This document shows positions 1 through 9,106 of a DNA stretch of 48,990 nucleotides, piece by piece. The notes below the pieces were generated by a model. The model was given only the letters and a program-made list of their open reading frames with translations, was not told where the DNA came from and did no database searches. The translations under genes and the position numbers were made by a program. How positions within the stretch are numbered: position 1 is the first letter of the stretch; each line of letters opens with the position of its first letter. Source of the DNA: Chitinophaga pinensis (lineage in GTDB: Bacteria > Bacteroidota > Bacteroidia > B-17B0 > Aurantibacillaceae); contig CAMCZO010000007.1 of the NCBI GenBank assembly GCA_945887955.1, forward strand, positions 1-48,990, given 5' to 3'.

Positions 1-1458
1 AATAATTATTTTTTTTGGATGTAAACGATCTAAAATTCTAAGAATGGATTTTTTTAAAGTGGTTCCGCGAACAATCGAATCATCAATTACAACCAAAGTG
101 TCTTCTTGATTTTTAACAATGCCATACGTAACATCATATACATGAGCCACCATATCTTCGCGATTTGAATCTTCAGTTATAAAAGTTCTTAATTTAGCAT
201 CTTTAACTGCAACTCTTTCTCTGCGAGGTTGAATAGATAAAATGTTTTCTAATTGAGTTTCGGTAATTTCGGGACCAATTTTTTTAATTTGATTGATTTT
301 ATAAATGTTTAATAAGTCATTTATGCCATCTAACATTCCATAAAAAGAAACCGCCGCAGTATTAGGGATATAACTAAAAACCGTTTTTTCAAAATCATTA
401 TTTACCGATTTCATTATTTTATCTGTTAACAAATAACCCAATCGTTTTCTTTCTTTATAAATATCTTTATCATTACCTCTACTAAAATAGATACGTTCAA
501 AAGAACATGCTTTATTTTCGGCTTGAGGAATGATATTTACTTCGCTGATACCGCCATCTTTTTTAATTATTAAAGCATTGCCACGACCTAATTCTTTGAT
601 GTCTCTAATTGGGATATTAAATCCAGTTTGAATAGCAGGACGTTCGCTAGTAACTACAGCAATTTCATCATCGTGATAATAAAAACAGGGTCTTATACCA
701 TTTGGATCTCGAACGACAAAAGCGTCGCCATGTCCTAATAAGCCAGCCATTACATAACCTCCATCGGCATCTCTCAACGATCGTTTTAAGATATTTTCTA
801 TATTTAGATCGATGGCAATCATGCTTGAAATTTTTTGATTGTCGTGACCTTCTAATTTATAACGAGTAAATAAACGTTGATTTTCTTCATCAATAAAGTG
901 CCCAAATTTTTCTAACATAGTAACAGTGTCAGCCCTTTCGCTTGGATGCTGACCTAGTTCAACTAACACATTAAAAAGTTCGTCATTATTTGTTAAATTA
1001 AAATTACCTGCAAGCATTAAATTTCTGCTCATCCAATTGTTCTCCCTTATAAATGGATGGCAAAGATTAAAATTATTACCCCCGTGAGTTCCATATCTTA
1101 AATGACCTAACAATAATTCGCCAGCAAAAGGAACTTTAGACCTTAAATATTCAGGGTCTTTTAATTGTTCTGGAGTTCCTGACCTTGAAATCTTTTTATT
1201 TAATTTTTCAAAAATTTCGGCAATAGCATTGTTTCCACTTGCACGTTGTCTATGAATATAGGTTTCTCCTGGTTTAGCATTAATTTTAACAGTTCCAACG
1301 CCAGCCCCATCTTGGCCTCGGTTATGTTGTTTTTCCATTAATAGGTATAGCCGTTTTAAACCAAACAAAGTTGAACCATATTTTTCTTGATAATAACTTA
1401 ATGGTTTTAAAAGTCTAATAAGTGCTATGCCACACTCATGTTGTATTGAATCGCTCAT
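1..1458 (-). CDS. purF: Amidophosphoribosyltransferase (PurF), Bacteroidota type, C-terminus cut by window edge
   Basis: The reading frame is open from an ATG at 1458 down to base 1 (486 codons) and continues outside the window. PurF makes phosphoribosylamine from PRPP and glutamine, the first step of purine synthesis, in the cytosol. The N-terminus begins MSDSIQHECGIA, placing a cysteine at residue 9, where this family has its glutamine-amidotransferase nucleophile, followed by KQHNRGQDGAG, a class II amidotransferase signature. At the cut end the frame reads VVIDDSIVRGTTLKKS, the PRPP-binding loop of type I phosphoribosyltransferases. The Bacteroidota form is longer (from memory about 630 residues) than the E. 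coli enzyme, so roughly 140 residues should be missing. It is divergent from the CotH-type gene at 1612, with about 150 bases between the starts. Confidence 0.93.
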   Translation of the reverse strand, partial: MSDSIQHECGIALIRLLKPLSYYQEKYGSTLFGLKRLYLLMEKQHNRGQDGAGVGTVKINAKPGETYIHRQRASGNNAIAEIFEKLNKKISRSGTPEQLKDPEYLRSKVPFAGELLLGHLRYGTHGGNNFNLCHPFIRENNWMSRNLMLAGNFNLTNNDELFNVLVELGQHPSERADTVTMLEKFGHFIDEENQRLFTRYKLEGHDNQKISSMIAIDLNIENILKRSLRDADGGYVMAGLLGHGDAFVVRDPNGIRPCFYYHDDEIAVVTSERPAIQTGFNIPIRDIKELGRGNALIIKKDGGISEVNIIPQAENKACSFERIYFSRGNDKDIYKERKRLGYLLTDKIMKSVNNDFEKTVFSYIPNTAAVSFYGMLDGINDLLNIYKINQIKKIGPEITETQLENILSIQPRRERVAVKDAKLRTFITEDSNREDMVAHVYDVTYGIVKNQEDTLVVIDDSIVRGTTLKKSILRILDRLHPKKIII

Positions 1459-1541
1459 AATTTATGAAAAACAAATTTAAGGTTTTGATTTGGCAATTAA
1501 TAATAAATTTATTTTATTAATTTAAGATTTATATCCTTTTT

Positions 1542-1572
1542 TTTGAGTTTTTAATACTAATGTGTATATTTG
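1542..1572 (+). promoter_or_regulatory. Bacteroidota-type promoter for the CotH/type B cargo gene
   Basis: TTTG at 1542-1545, a 19-base spacer, then TATATTTG at 1565-1572. This matches the -33 TTTG / -7 TANNTTTG consensus of the primary sigma factor of Bacteroidota exactly, including spacing. It lies about 40 bases before the ATG at 1612, which leaves a 5' leader of roughly 30 bases. The direction fits the plus-strand gene. Confidence 0.7.
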
Positions 1573-1611
1573 AAATTACTTTTTGCTAATTTAACGACAT
1601 ATTGAAATTTT

Positions 1612-4389
1612 ATGATTAGAAGAATTCTTTTTCTGGTACTTGTTACATTCTTTGTTTTAATTAGTTCTAATCGGATAATAGCTCAGTCTAATGTGGCTAT
1701 TTTATTAAATGAGTATTCTGCATCTAATATTGGCACTCCAGTAGATAATTATGGTGTTCAGAGCGATTGGGTAGAATTATATAATGCTCACACAAACTCT
1801 GTAAATTTATCTGGATATTGGTTAAGTAACGATAGATTTAATTTGTACAAGTGGAAGTTACCAAATTCATTTATTTTGGGTGTTAACCAATATGCAACAA
1901 TTTGGTTGTCTGGAAAAAACACTACTGCAAATGGAAGTTATCATGCTAATTTTACCTTAGATCAATGTAAAAATCAGTGGTTGATTCTATCAACTTCTCA
2001 AGGTGTTATTCGAGATTCAATTTTTATTCAAAAAACAAAAGGTGGTCATACGAGAGGTCGTATAGATAAGACAACAAGTGGAGTTGCAGCTTGGAAATTA
2101 TATACTAATCATTCTTTTTTACAAATTAATCCAACTGTAAATAATTATATTGATTATGCTCCAAAGCCCGAAATGATTTCTGTACCTTTGGCTAGCCCAG
2201 TATCGTCTTCAAATGTTAATGCAGGAGGGTTTTATCCCACTAATTCTACCATTGTTTATTTTAAATTAAAAGGATTTACTTATGACACTGCTTTTGCACA
2301 GTGTTTTGATATTTTTTACACTAAAGATGGTTCGTACCCTATCCCAGGATATCCTGCAGTTGGATCTACAACTCAGTATTACGACTCAATCACTGGATCT
2401 GCAGATTTAACATTTGCTAATAGTTCGATGGTAAGAGCTATTGCAGTTGCAAATCCTACACGTACGTGTTATCCTAATTATCTTCCAAGTTTTTGTGAAA
2501 CAAATACTTATTTTGTGGATAATGAATATAATAATTTTAGTTCTAATTTTGGAGTAGTTTCTTTAGCAATGGATACTTCATGGTTCATGTCTAATGGTGT
2601 TTATACTCCAACGATTCATGTAGAATACTATGACTCAAAAAAACAAATGTCTGAGGGATATGCCATCGCAAGTAGACCTCCTCAAGAAGAATGGCGAACT
2701 CAGCAACGAGGATTAAATATTACAATTGATGATCGATATGGTTTTGGTTGTGGTTTTGAAGGGAAGGTTTTTAATGTAGAAGGTCTCGGAAAAAGTGACA
2801 GAGCTTCTTTTCCGACCTTACACTTAAAGGCAGGAGACATTGATAGTCACTCAGCTGTTTCTAATGGTTCAAATACCGCTCTTTCTGATGGAACGGGATT
2901 ACGTGATGTTTTTTACCAATCATTAGCAATAAAATATAAATTAAATGTAAATCCGCTTCATGTTAAGCCGGTAATCACTTTTGTAAATGGAAAATATTGG
3001 GGAGTTTATGATTTAAGGGAAGTTTACGATAAACACTATGAGGCTTATTATAATGGTCAATCTAAAGATTCTTTGGATATGAATTTTTATCACAATACGG
3101 ATGGCTCTTTATCTTATGCTGATGGCTCTAAATCTTCATTTAATAATAATTTTAAAACTGATGTTTATACTGTTATTACAACTAAACCAATGACTCTTAA
3201 AACCGAGTATGATAAAGTAATGACTAAATTAGATAAATCTAGTTTTATCGATTATTCTATTTTAAATAGCTTTGCAATGAATACGGATTTATGGAACTAT
3301 AATATTGCTTATGCTAAAGGAGGTCAACTAGATAAACCAGGTAGTAAATGGCATTATTATTTATGGAACACGCCTACCATATTTAATACGATCTCTGTTG
3401 CAACCAATACTTTTTCTAATAATGATTGTAATCTTTCACCTTGTTCGTTTATAACTAATTATTTAGTGAGTCCATTAACTGGAAATGGCCATGGAATTAT
3501 GTTAAAATACTTAATGAATACATCTAGTGGAGGTAATCCTCTAGCAAATGGAGCTTTTCAGCTAGAATATAAAAACCGTTACCAAGATTTATTAAATGGG
3601 CCATTAAAATGTAAAACCATTTTAACACATTTTGATTATGTAAAAGATTTATATTCAAAAGAGATGAAGTATCATGAAGATCCTGCTTCAACTCCATCAT
3701 TAGGTAAATTTTCTACTACAGCAGACTTATGGGATTCTAATACTGTTAAGTTAAGAAGAGCAATTGATTGTAGGTGTAATTTTGTAAAAAATTCATTTAA
3801 TACTTCAGGTTGTTTTGGTTTAACTGGGCCCTTTGATATTTCTGTTGATGTTAGACCATCAGGAGCAGGGTCGGTAAAACTTAATACCTACTTTTTAGAT
3901 GCATATCCATGGACAGGTTCTTATTATCAAACTATTATGAGTTTTAAAGCGGTTCCTACAAATACTACATTTATATTTGATCATTGGGAATTGAAACAGT
4001 CGCCATTAAATATCCGGCCATTAAGTTTGGATTCCATTGCAATTAATTTTTCTATGGCTGATAATGTTGTAGCGGTTTTTACAGATAAGGCTGCAGATAT
4101 TACAAATGGAGAAAGCGCCAATTTACCAAATGCATTTACTCCAAATGGCGACGGAAATAATGACATTTTTAAGCCTTTAGGAAGCGGTAAATTTACTTCA
4201 AATTACGAAATGACCATTTGGAGCCGCTGGGGTCAAGAGGTATTTAGAAGCGTTTCCCCTGATGTAGGGTGGGATGGAAATTTTAATGGGCAAGAGGCTA
4301 TAACAGGTGTATATGCATATTTTATTGTTTATACTAATATTTATGGAGAGTCAAAAAGCTTAAAAGGAAATGTAACTTTAACTCGTTAG
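1612..4389 (+). CDS. Secreted lamin-tail/CotH-domain protein with T9SS type B (gliding-associated) C-terminus
   Basis: A 925-residue secreted protein. Residues 1-24 form a signal peptide ending IIAQS. Residues about 28-160 look like a lamin-tail domain (SDWVELYNAHTNSVNLSGYW). Residues about 205-290 resemble a chitobiase/Fn3-type domain (FYTKDGSYP). Residues about 360-700 match the CotH family (GKYWGVYDLREVYDKHYEAY), whose founder is an atypical protein kinase of the Bacillus spore coat. The last ~90 residues (LPNAFTPNGDGNNDIFKP onward) are a CHU_C/gliding-motility-associated C-terminal domain, the signal for type B T9SS secretion. It is followed after 112 bases by a PorP/SprF gene, the usual partner of type B cargo. 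Domains are by recognition; the kinase activity of this protein and its substrate are unknown. A strong promoter lies upstream. Confidence 0.85.
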   Translation: MIRRILFLVLVTFFVLISSNRIIAQSNVAILLNEYSASNIGTPVDNYGVQSDWVELYNAHTNSVNLSGYWLSNDRFNLYKWKLPNSFILGVNQYATIWLSGKNTTANGSYHANFTLDQCKNQWLILSTSQGVIRDSIFIQKTKGGHTRGRIDKTTSGVAAWKLYTNHSFLQINPTVNNYIDYAPKPEMISVPLASPVSSSNVNAGGFYPTNSTIVYFKLKGFTYDTAFAQCFDIFYTKDGSYPIPGYPAVGSTTQYYDSITGSADLTFANSSMVRAIAVANPTRTCYPNYLPSFCETNTYFVDNEYNNFSSNFGVVSLAMDTSWFMSNGVYTPTIHVEYYDSKKQMSEGYAIASRPPQEEWRTQQRGLNITIDDRYGFGCGFEGKVFNVEGLGKSDRASFPTLHLKAGDIDSHSAVSNGSNTALSDGTGLRDVFYQSLAIKYKLNVNPLHVKPVITFVNGKYWGVYDLREVYDKHYEAYYNGQSKDSLDMNFYHNTDGSLSYADGSKSSFNNNFKTDVYTVITTKPMTLKTEYDKVMTKLDKSSFIDYSILNSFAMNTDLWNYNIAYAKGGQLDKPGSKWHYYLWNTPTIFNTISVATNTFSNNDCNLSPCSFITNYLVSPLTGNGHGIMLKYLMNTSSGGNPLANGAFQLEYKNRYQDLLNGPLKCKTILTHFDYVKDLYSKEMKYHEDPASTPSLGKFSTTADLWDSNTVKLRRAIDCRCNFVKNSFNTSGCFGLTGPFDISVDVRPSGAGSVKLNTYFLDAYPWTGSYYQTIMSFKAVPTNTTFIFDHWELKQSPLNIRPLSLDSIAINFSMADNVVAVFTDKAADITNGESANLPNAFTPNGDGNNDIFKPLGSGKFTSNYEMTIWSRWGQEVFRSVSPDVGWDGNFNGQEAITGVYAYFIVYTNIYGESKSLKGNVTLTR

Positions 4390-4501
4390 CTAAATATAAA
4401 ATATAATAATGAAATTTATAGTTCATAAAAATAATTATAATAAAAACACTAAGGATTTAATGTTTGAAAAAATAGCATTTTTCGGTAGAAGCAAATTTTG
4501 T

Positions 4502-5545
4502 ATGAAAAAAATAAACTACTTTTTTGGTATCTTGGTTACATCTATTTCAATTAATAGCATTCAGGCTCAAGACCTTCACTTTTCTCAGGTTTATGAAACA
4601 CCCTTGTTTTTAAGTCCTGCAAATACTGGTTTCTTTAATGGATATACTCGTGCTATTGTAAATTATAAGAGTCAATGGGCGGCTATGAATAATGCATTTC
4701 AAACAACTGCTATTTCTATAGATGGAGGTTTATTTCGTTCAAAAAAACATCCTGCATTTTTGGGATTAGGATTAACTTTTTTTAATGATAAAGCGGGCTC
4801 GGCTAATTTAGGAAAGACTACAATTCAATTAAATGTTAGCGGATTAGTTAAATTAGCTAAACGAAGTGAATTAAGTGCAGGAGTTGCTTTTGGTTCTGCT
4901 GCATCTAATGCTAATTTTAATCAATTAACATATGCCTCACAATTTAATGGTAACTCAATAGATCCCACTATTGTAAGTGGTGAAATTCCTTACAGACAAT
5001 TTACAACGATTGATGTTGCCGCTGGTTTGGCTTATGAATACTCTAAAAGTGCTTCCGATCAAGATCATGATGATATATCTTCTATTAAATTTGCAATAGG
5101 GGCATTTCATCTCAATAAACCTATTCAAGAATTTGGAGCTGGTTCTGCTTATGTTTTACCAGTTCGTTATGTTTTTTCTTTAACTTCTAATTTTGACTTA
5201 GTCGATACTAAATTTACCATAACGCCAACAATAATTTATCAATCTCAGGCAAGTATGAATCAATTATTAATTGGTTCATATTTGAAATTTAGAATGAGTT
5301 CCGGAACCAAAGTAACTGGAAAATACACTCAAAATGCAATTGGTGCAGGACTTTTCTTTCGTAAAAATGATGCAATTGTTGCTAAATTTATTTTTGATAA
5401 AGGAGATTACTCAATCGGACTTGCTTATGATTTTAATGTTTCTGGTTATAGCAGAGTAAGTAACTCATTTGGAGGCCCAGAAATTTCTCTTCGATATAAC
5501 AAGCTTGCAAGCTCTTTATCTAATTCTAAAAGGGAATTAAAATAA
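4502..5545 (+). CDS. PorP/SprF-family type IX secretion outer-membrane protein
   Basis: A 347-residue predicted outer-membrane beta-barrel. The frame is open from 4409, but the ATG at 4502 directly precedes a clean signal peptide (MKKINYFFGIL, ending IQAQ), so I chose it; the 31 residues before it are polar and unlike the family. The mature start, DLHFSQVYETPLFLSPANTG, is the characteristic PorP/SprF opening. Family members such as SprF of Flavobacterium johnsoniae bind type B cargo and are needed to export and anchor it. Its place just after a type B CotH cargo gene suggests that protein is its dedicated client (inference). The DUF4340 gene follows after 24 bases and may be co-transcribed. 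Confidence 0.88.
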   Translation: MKKINYFFGILVTSISINSIQAQDLHFSQVYETPLFLSPANTGFFNGYTRAIVNYKSQWAAMNNAFQTTAISIDGGLFRSKKHPAFLGLGLTFFNDKAGSANLGKTTIQLNVSGLVKLAKRSELSAGVAFGSAASNANFNQLTYASQFNGNSIDPTIVSGEIPYRQFTTIDVAAGLAYEYSKSASDQDHDDISSIKFAIGAFHLNKPIQEFGAGSAYVLPVRYVFSLTSNFDLVDTKFTITPTIIYQSQASMNQLLIGSYLKFRMSSGTKVTGKYTQNAIGAGLFFRKNDAIVAKFIFDKGDYSIGLAYDFNVSGYSRVSNSFGGPEISLRYNKLASSLSNSKRELK

Positions 5546-5569
5546 ATCAATTTTTTTGCCCTATCATTT

Positions 5570-6610
5570 ATGAAAAAGTCATCTCTAATTATTATTTCAA
5601 TATTATTGGTGTTAATTGCTTTTTCTATTTTTATATACAAGTCAAAATCTAAATTATCCTCTGTTGAAGAGGATTCTCGTAATTTTTCATTTAAAGACAC
5701 AGCCTCTATTACAAAAATTTTTATTGCCGATAAGGAAGGTGATAAATGTTCAATCGAAAGAACAAAAGAGGGTTGGCTTGTAAACCGAAAGTATAAATGT
5801 AGAAGCGAAGCCATATTAAATTTATTGGAGCTTATAAAAAATGTAGAGGTAAAAATGTCTGTACCAAAACAATCCAAACAAAATGTTATAAAATTTATGA
5901 CATCAAATGCTCTAAAGGTTGAAATTTATTCTGAAGATAATCTTGTTAAACAATATTATGTTGGGCATGAAACTCCTGATTCAGAAGGAAGCTATATGCT
6001 TTTGACAGATATTGATAAAAATAAAAACTTTAAAGACCCATTTGTGTGTTTTATTCCAGGATTTGTTGGGTTTTTACAACCTCGATTTATTGCCAAAGAA
6101 AATGAGTGGAGAGACCGAGTGGTTTTAAATTATATTCCACCTCAGTTAAAACAGATTAAAGTAACACATTATAAAGAATCTTCGGATAGCTCATTTATAA
6201 TTGAAGTGATTAATTCTAATTCTTTTAAATTAAAAAATTTTCAAAATAAAGAACTTTTGTTTGATGAGAATAAAATGAGGCAATATTTAATTTATTTTCA
6301 AAATATTTCTTATGAAGTTTTGATCACTGGAAAAAATAAAAAATTACAAGATTCGCTTTCTATTCAAAAATCATTTAGCGAAATTGAAATAACAACGATA
6401 GATTCAAAAAAACATCAATTTAAGTTTTATAGAAAACAATTTATAGGCGATATAGTGCCTGAGATGAATATAAAATATAGTTATGACCCCGACCGTTTTT
6501 ATTTATCTTTTGATCAAGATAAAGAATGGGCGCTAATTCAATATTTTGTTTTTGGTAAATTGCTCATCTCCTCATCTTATTTTACGCAAGGCAATCCTGT
6601 TAAAAAGTAG
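5570..6610 (+). CDS. DUF4340 domain-containing membrane-anchored protein
   Basis: A 346-residue protein with one N-terminal hydrophobic segment (residues 5-23) and a lysine-rich flank, so it is probably anchored in the inner membrane with a periplasmic body. The body resembles DUF4340 proteins of Bacteroidota: a short beta-rich stretch around TASITKIFIADKEGD, then the conserved segment DPFVCFIPGFVGFLQPRF (residues ~157-174) and WRDRVVLNY. The molecular function of DUF4340 is not established. In some bacteria the domain neighbours gliding-type ABC transporter genes (GldG-like), but none is visible here. It follows the PorP/SprF gene closely and precedes dnaN by 71 bases. Confidence 0.7.
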   Translation: MKKSSLIIISILLVLIAFSIFIYKSKSKLSSVEEDSRNFSFKDTASITKIFIADKEGDKCSIERTKEGWLVNRKYKCRSEAILNLLELIKNVEVKMSVPKQSKQNVIKFMTSNALKVEIYSEDNLVKQYYVGHETPDSEGSYMLLTDIDKNKNFKDPFVCFIPGFVGFLQPRFIAKENEWRDRVVLNYIPPQLKQIKVTHYKESSDSSFIIEVINSNSFKLKNFQNKELLFDENKMRQYLIYFQNISYEVLITGKNKKLQDSLSIQKSFSEIEITTIDSKKHQFKFYRKQFIGDIVPEMNIKYSYDPDRFYLSFDQDKEWALIQYFVFGKLLISSSYFTQGNPVKK

Positions 6611-6681
6611 CTTAAAACTAAACTCTCGTTTTTATTTTATTTCTGTTGCATATGGTAACTTAGCATATTAAAACTAATTAT

Positions 6682-7803
6682 ATGAATTTTGTTATTTCAG
6701 CTACTGCATTATTAAAACATCTTAAGTCAATCGGTGGGGTTTTAAATTCTAATAATACCATTCCTATTTTAGATTGTTTTTTGTTTGAAATAAATAAAAA
6801 AGAATTAACCTTATCTGCAAGTGATTTAGAAACAACAATAACCACCATTGTTAATGTTGAATCTTCTGATGTTGGAAGCATAGCTATTCCAGCAAAAACA
6901 TTGTTAGATTCATTAGTCAATTTACCCGAACAACCAATTTCCTTTATTATAGATAAAGCAAAGTATTCTATTAAATTAAAAACTGAAACGGGTGCCTATC
7001 ATATTTCTGGACAAAATGGCGAGGAGTATCCTAAAATGCCTCAATTAGATTCTCAGTCTTCAATTGTTATTAAAAGTGATGTTTTAGCCAATGCAATTAA
7101 TAAAACAATTTTTGCAACAGGTAATGACGATCTAAGACCGGTTATGAGTGGTGTGTTTTGTCAATTTAGCGAACTAAATTCAATTTTTGTAGCTACAGAT
7201 GCTCATAAGTTAGTGCGCTATACACGAACCGACGCTAAGGCAGGCGTTGCCGCCTCATTTATTATGCCAAAAAAACCACTTAATGTTCTTAAAACCCTTT
7301 TAACGGGTGTTGATGATGCTGTTAAAGTAGAGTTCAATAAAACAAATGCTTTGTTTAGTTTTGGAAATGTTAATTTAATCTGTCGTTTAATTGACGGAAA
7401 ATATCCAAATTATGAAGCGGTTATTCCTAAACAAAATCCTAATAAATTGTCCGTAGATAGAAGCTTATTTTTAGGAGCTCTAAAAAGAGTAAGTGTTTTT
7501 TCTAATAAAGCTACCCATCAAATGCGTTTAAAGGTTACAGGAAGTCAGTTACGTATTAGTGCCGAAGATTTAGATTTTGCAAACGATGGAACAGAACTAC
7601 TAACGTGTACCTATATTGGAGAGGACATGGAAATTGGATTTAATTCTAGATTTTTAGTTGAGATGGTAAGTAATTTAGATTGTGACGAAATTATTATAGA
7701 AATGAGTACCCCAAATCGTGCCGGAATTATATTGCCAAATAACAAAGCTAATCCTGCCGAAGATATTTTAATGTTGGTTATGCCAGTAATGCTAAATAAT
7801 TAA
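6682..7803 (+). CDS. dnaN: DNA polymerase III subunit beta (sliding clamp)
   Basis: A 373-residue protein of normal length for the clamp, with the three-part repeated fold. Recognisable segments are NTIPILDCFLFEI near the N-terminus, TGNDDLRPVMSGVF and VATDAHKLVRYT in the centre, DGKYPNYEAVIP, and the C-terminal LMLVMPVML. The C-terminal PxM/V-L peptide is typical of clamps. It encircles DNA and tethers polymerase III. The ATG at 6682 is the natural start. It is not next to dnaA, as is common in Bacteroidota. Its stop lies one base from the stop of the convergent HsdR-N-domain gene, so no separate terminator fits between them. Confidence 0.96.
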   Translation: MNFVISATALLKHLKSIGGVLNSNNTIPILDCFLFEINKKELTLSASDLETTITTIVNVESSDVGSIAIPAKTLLDSLVNLPEQPISFIIDKAKYSIKLKTETGAYHISGQNGEEYPKMPQLDSQSSIVIKSDVLANAINKTIFATGNDDLRPVMSGVFCQFSELNSIFVATDAHKLVRYTRTDAKAGVAASFIMPKKPLNVLKTLLTGVDDAVKVEFNKTNALFSFGNVNLICRLIDGKYPNYEAVIPKQNPNKLSVDRSLFLGALKRVSVFSNKATHQMRLKVTGSQLRISAEDLDFANDGTELLTCTYIGEDMEIGFNSRFLVEMVSNLDCDEIIIEMSTPNRAGIILPNNKANPAEDILMLVMPVMLNN

Positions 7804-7804
7804 A

Positions 7805-8284
7805 TTATTTTAAAAAAGGGTTTAATTTTGTTATTCTGTTATTTTTATCAAAAACTAAATCGCTAACTCCATTTGTAATCATTAGTAATTTTGATTTTAT
7901 AATTAAGTTATATCTCAAGGCTTGTTCCAAAACTTCGGTGTTTAATTCAACATAAGGCGCTTTACATTCTATAATTATAGTTGGCTTTAATTGTTTATCA
8001 AAAACTACTATATCATATCTTTTTTTTATTCCATTTAAATTAAATTCTTTTTCTAAAGAAATGCTAGAAGTAGATATTTTAATAAATACGATTAAATAAT
8101 TAATTACATGCTGTCTAACCCATTCTTCAGGGGTTAATACTAGCCATTTTTTTCTTACAACATCGAAAATATAAGTTTTTTCAGCGATTTTTTTTAATCG
8201 TACATCAAACGGTGGATATTTTAATGCTATGTTCAAGATAAATATATTTTTTTTAAATATATTTACATTAATTGATATAGTCAT
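7805..8284 (-). CDS. Stand-alone HsdR N-terminal-type (PD-(D/E)XK) nuclease-fold protein
   Basis: A 159-residue protein resembling the N-terminal domain of type I restriction subunit R, found as a single-domain gene in many Bacteroidota. The conserved TPEEWVRQHVINYL motif is at residues ~71-84, and the PD-(D/E)XK-like core is RYDIVVFD followed by IIIECKAPY. No helicase, methylase or specificity gene lies nearby, so it is not part of a type I system here; its role is unknown. The family usually starts just before the segment LNIALKYPPFDVR. An alternative TTG start at 8236 would give that form (143 residues) and leave space for a promoter, since the ATG used is only 32 bases from the divergent AMP nucleosidase gene. 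Confidence 0.75.
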   Translation of the reverse strand: MTISINVNIFKKNIFILNIALKYPPFDVRLKKIAEKTYIFDVVRKKWLVLTPEEWVRQHVINYLIVFIKISTSSISLEKEFNLNGIKKRYDIVVFDKQLKPTIIIECKAPYVELNTEVLEQALRYNLIIKSKLLMITNGVSDLVFDKNNRITKLNPFLK

Positions 8285-8316
8285 ATTTTTTTCTCTACAT
8301 CTTATAAATAATAAAA

Positions 8317-9090
8317 ATGAAAAGTAAAGAAGAAATAGTTGTTAATTGGTTGCCACGGTATACAGGCCTGCAATTAAACGAGTTTGGACATTACATACTT
8401 TTAGTTAATTTTTCTAGCTATGTTTCGATGTTTGCTAATTATTATAATGTTCCAATTAAAGGTATAGATAAACCTATGTCTAATGCGACGCATGATAACA
8501 TTACCATCATTAATTTTGGAATGGGGAGCGCAAGTGCTGCAACAATAATGGATTTGCTCTCGGCAATCAATCCCAAAGCAGTCTTATTTTTAGGAAAATG
8601 TGGTGGATTAAAAAAGAAAAATAATATCGGAGATTTAATTTTGCCTATTGCTGCTATCAGAGGTGAAGGAACGAGTAATGATTATTTGCCTCCAGAAGTT
8701 CCTGCACTCCCTTCGTTTAGTCTACAAAAAGCAATTTCTTACACCATTAGATTAAAACAATTAGATTATTGGACAGGCACTGTTTATACTACAAATAGGC
8801 GTGTTTGGGAGCATGATGAAAAGTTTAAAGACTACCTAAGAGTATTACGCGCGATGGCTATTGATATGGAAACCGCTACCATTTTTACAGTAGGTTTTTT
8901 TAACGAGATTCCAACGGGCGCATTGTTATTAGTTACCGATCAACCAATGATTGCCGAAGGAATAAAGACTGAATTAAGTGATAAGGCAGTAACCGAAAAT
9001 TTTGTTAATCAACATTTATTGATTGGTATTGATGCGCTGAAAGAACTTCAAAATAGAGGTTTATCCGTTAAACATTTAAGATTTGAATAA
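8317..9090 (+). CDS. amn: AMP nucleosidase (short Bacteroidota form)
   Basis: A 257-residue phosphorylase-superfamily protein that matches the short Bacteroidota proteins called AMP nucleosidase. The family hydrolyses AMP to adenine and ribose 5-phosphate. Visible features are the nucleotide-binding stretch INFGMGSASAATIMDLL, the glycine-rich VLFLGKCGGLKKKN, and the active-site-like AIDMETATIFTVGF followed by LLLVTDQPM. It lacks the extra N-terminal domain of E. coli Amn, so function rests on the family name and other purine nucleoside phosphorylase-like activities are possible. MeaB follows after 16 bases, so they probably share a transcript. Confidence 0.8.
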   Translation: MKSKEEIVVNWLPRYTGLQLNEFGHYILLVNFSSYVSMFANYYNVPIKGIDKPMSNATHDNITIINFGMGSASAATIMDLLSAINPKAVLFLGKCGGLKKKNNIGDLILPIAAIRGEGTSNDYLPPEVPALPSFSLQKAISYTIRLKQLDYWTGTVYTTNRRVWEHDEKFKDYLRVLRAMAIDMETATIFTVGFFNEIPTGALLLVTDQPMIAEGIKTELSDKAVTENFVNQHLLIGIDALKELQNRGLSVKHLRFE

Positions 9091-9106
9091 GAAATTATAA
9101 AATAAT

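Noticed and set aside
7805..8284. A restriction-modification or other defence island
   Set aside because: Only one HsdR-N-domain gene; no methylase, specificity, helicase or other defence gene around it.
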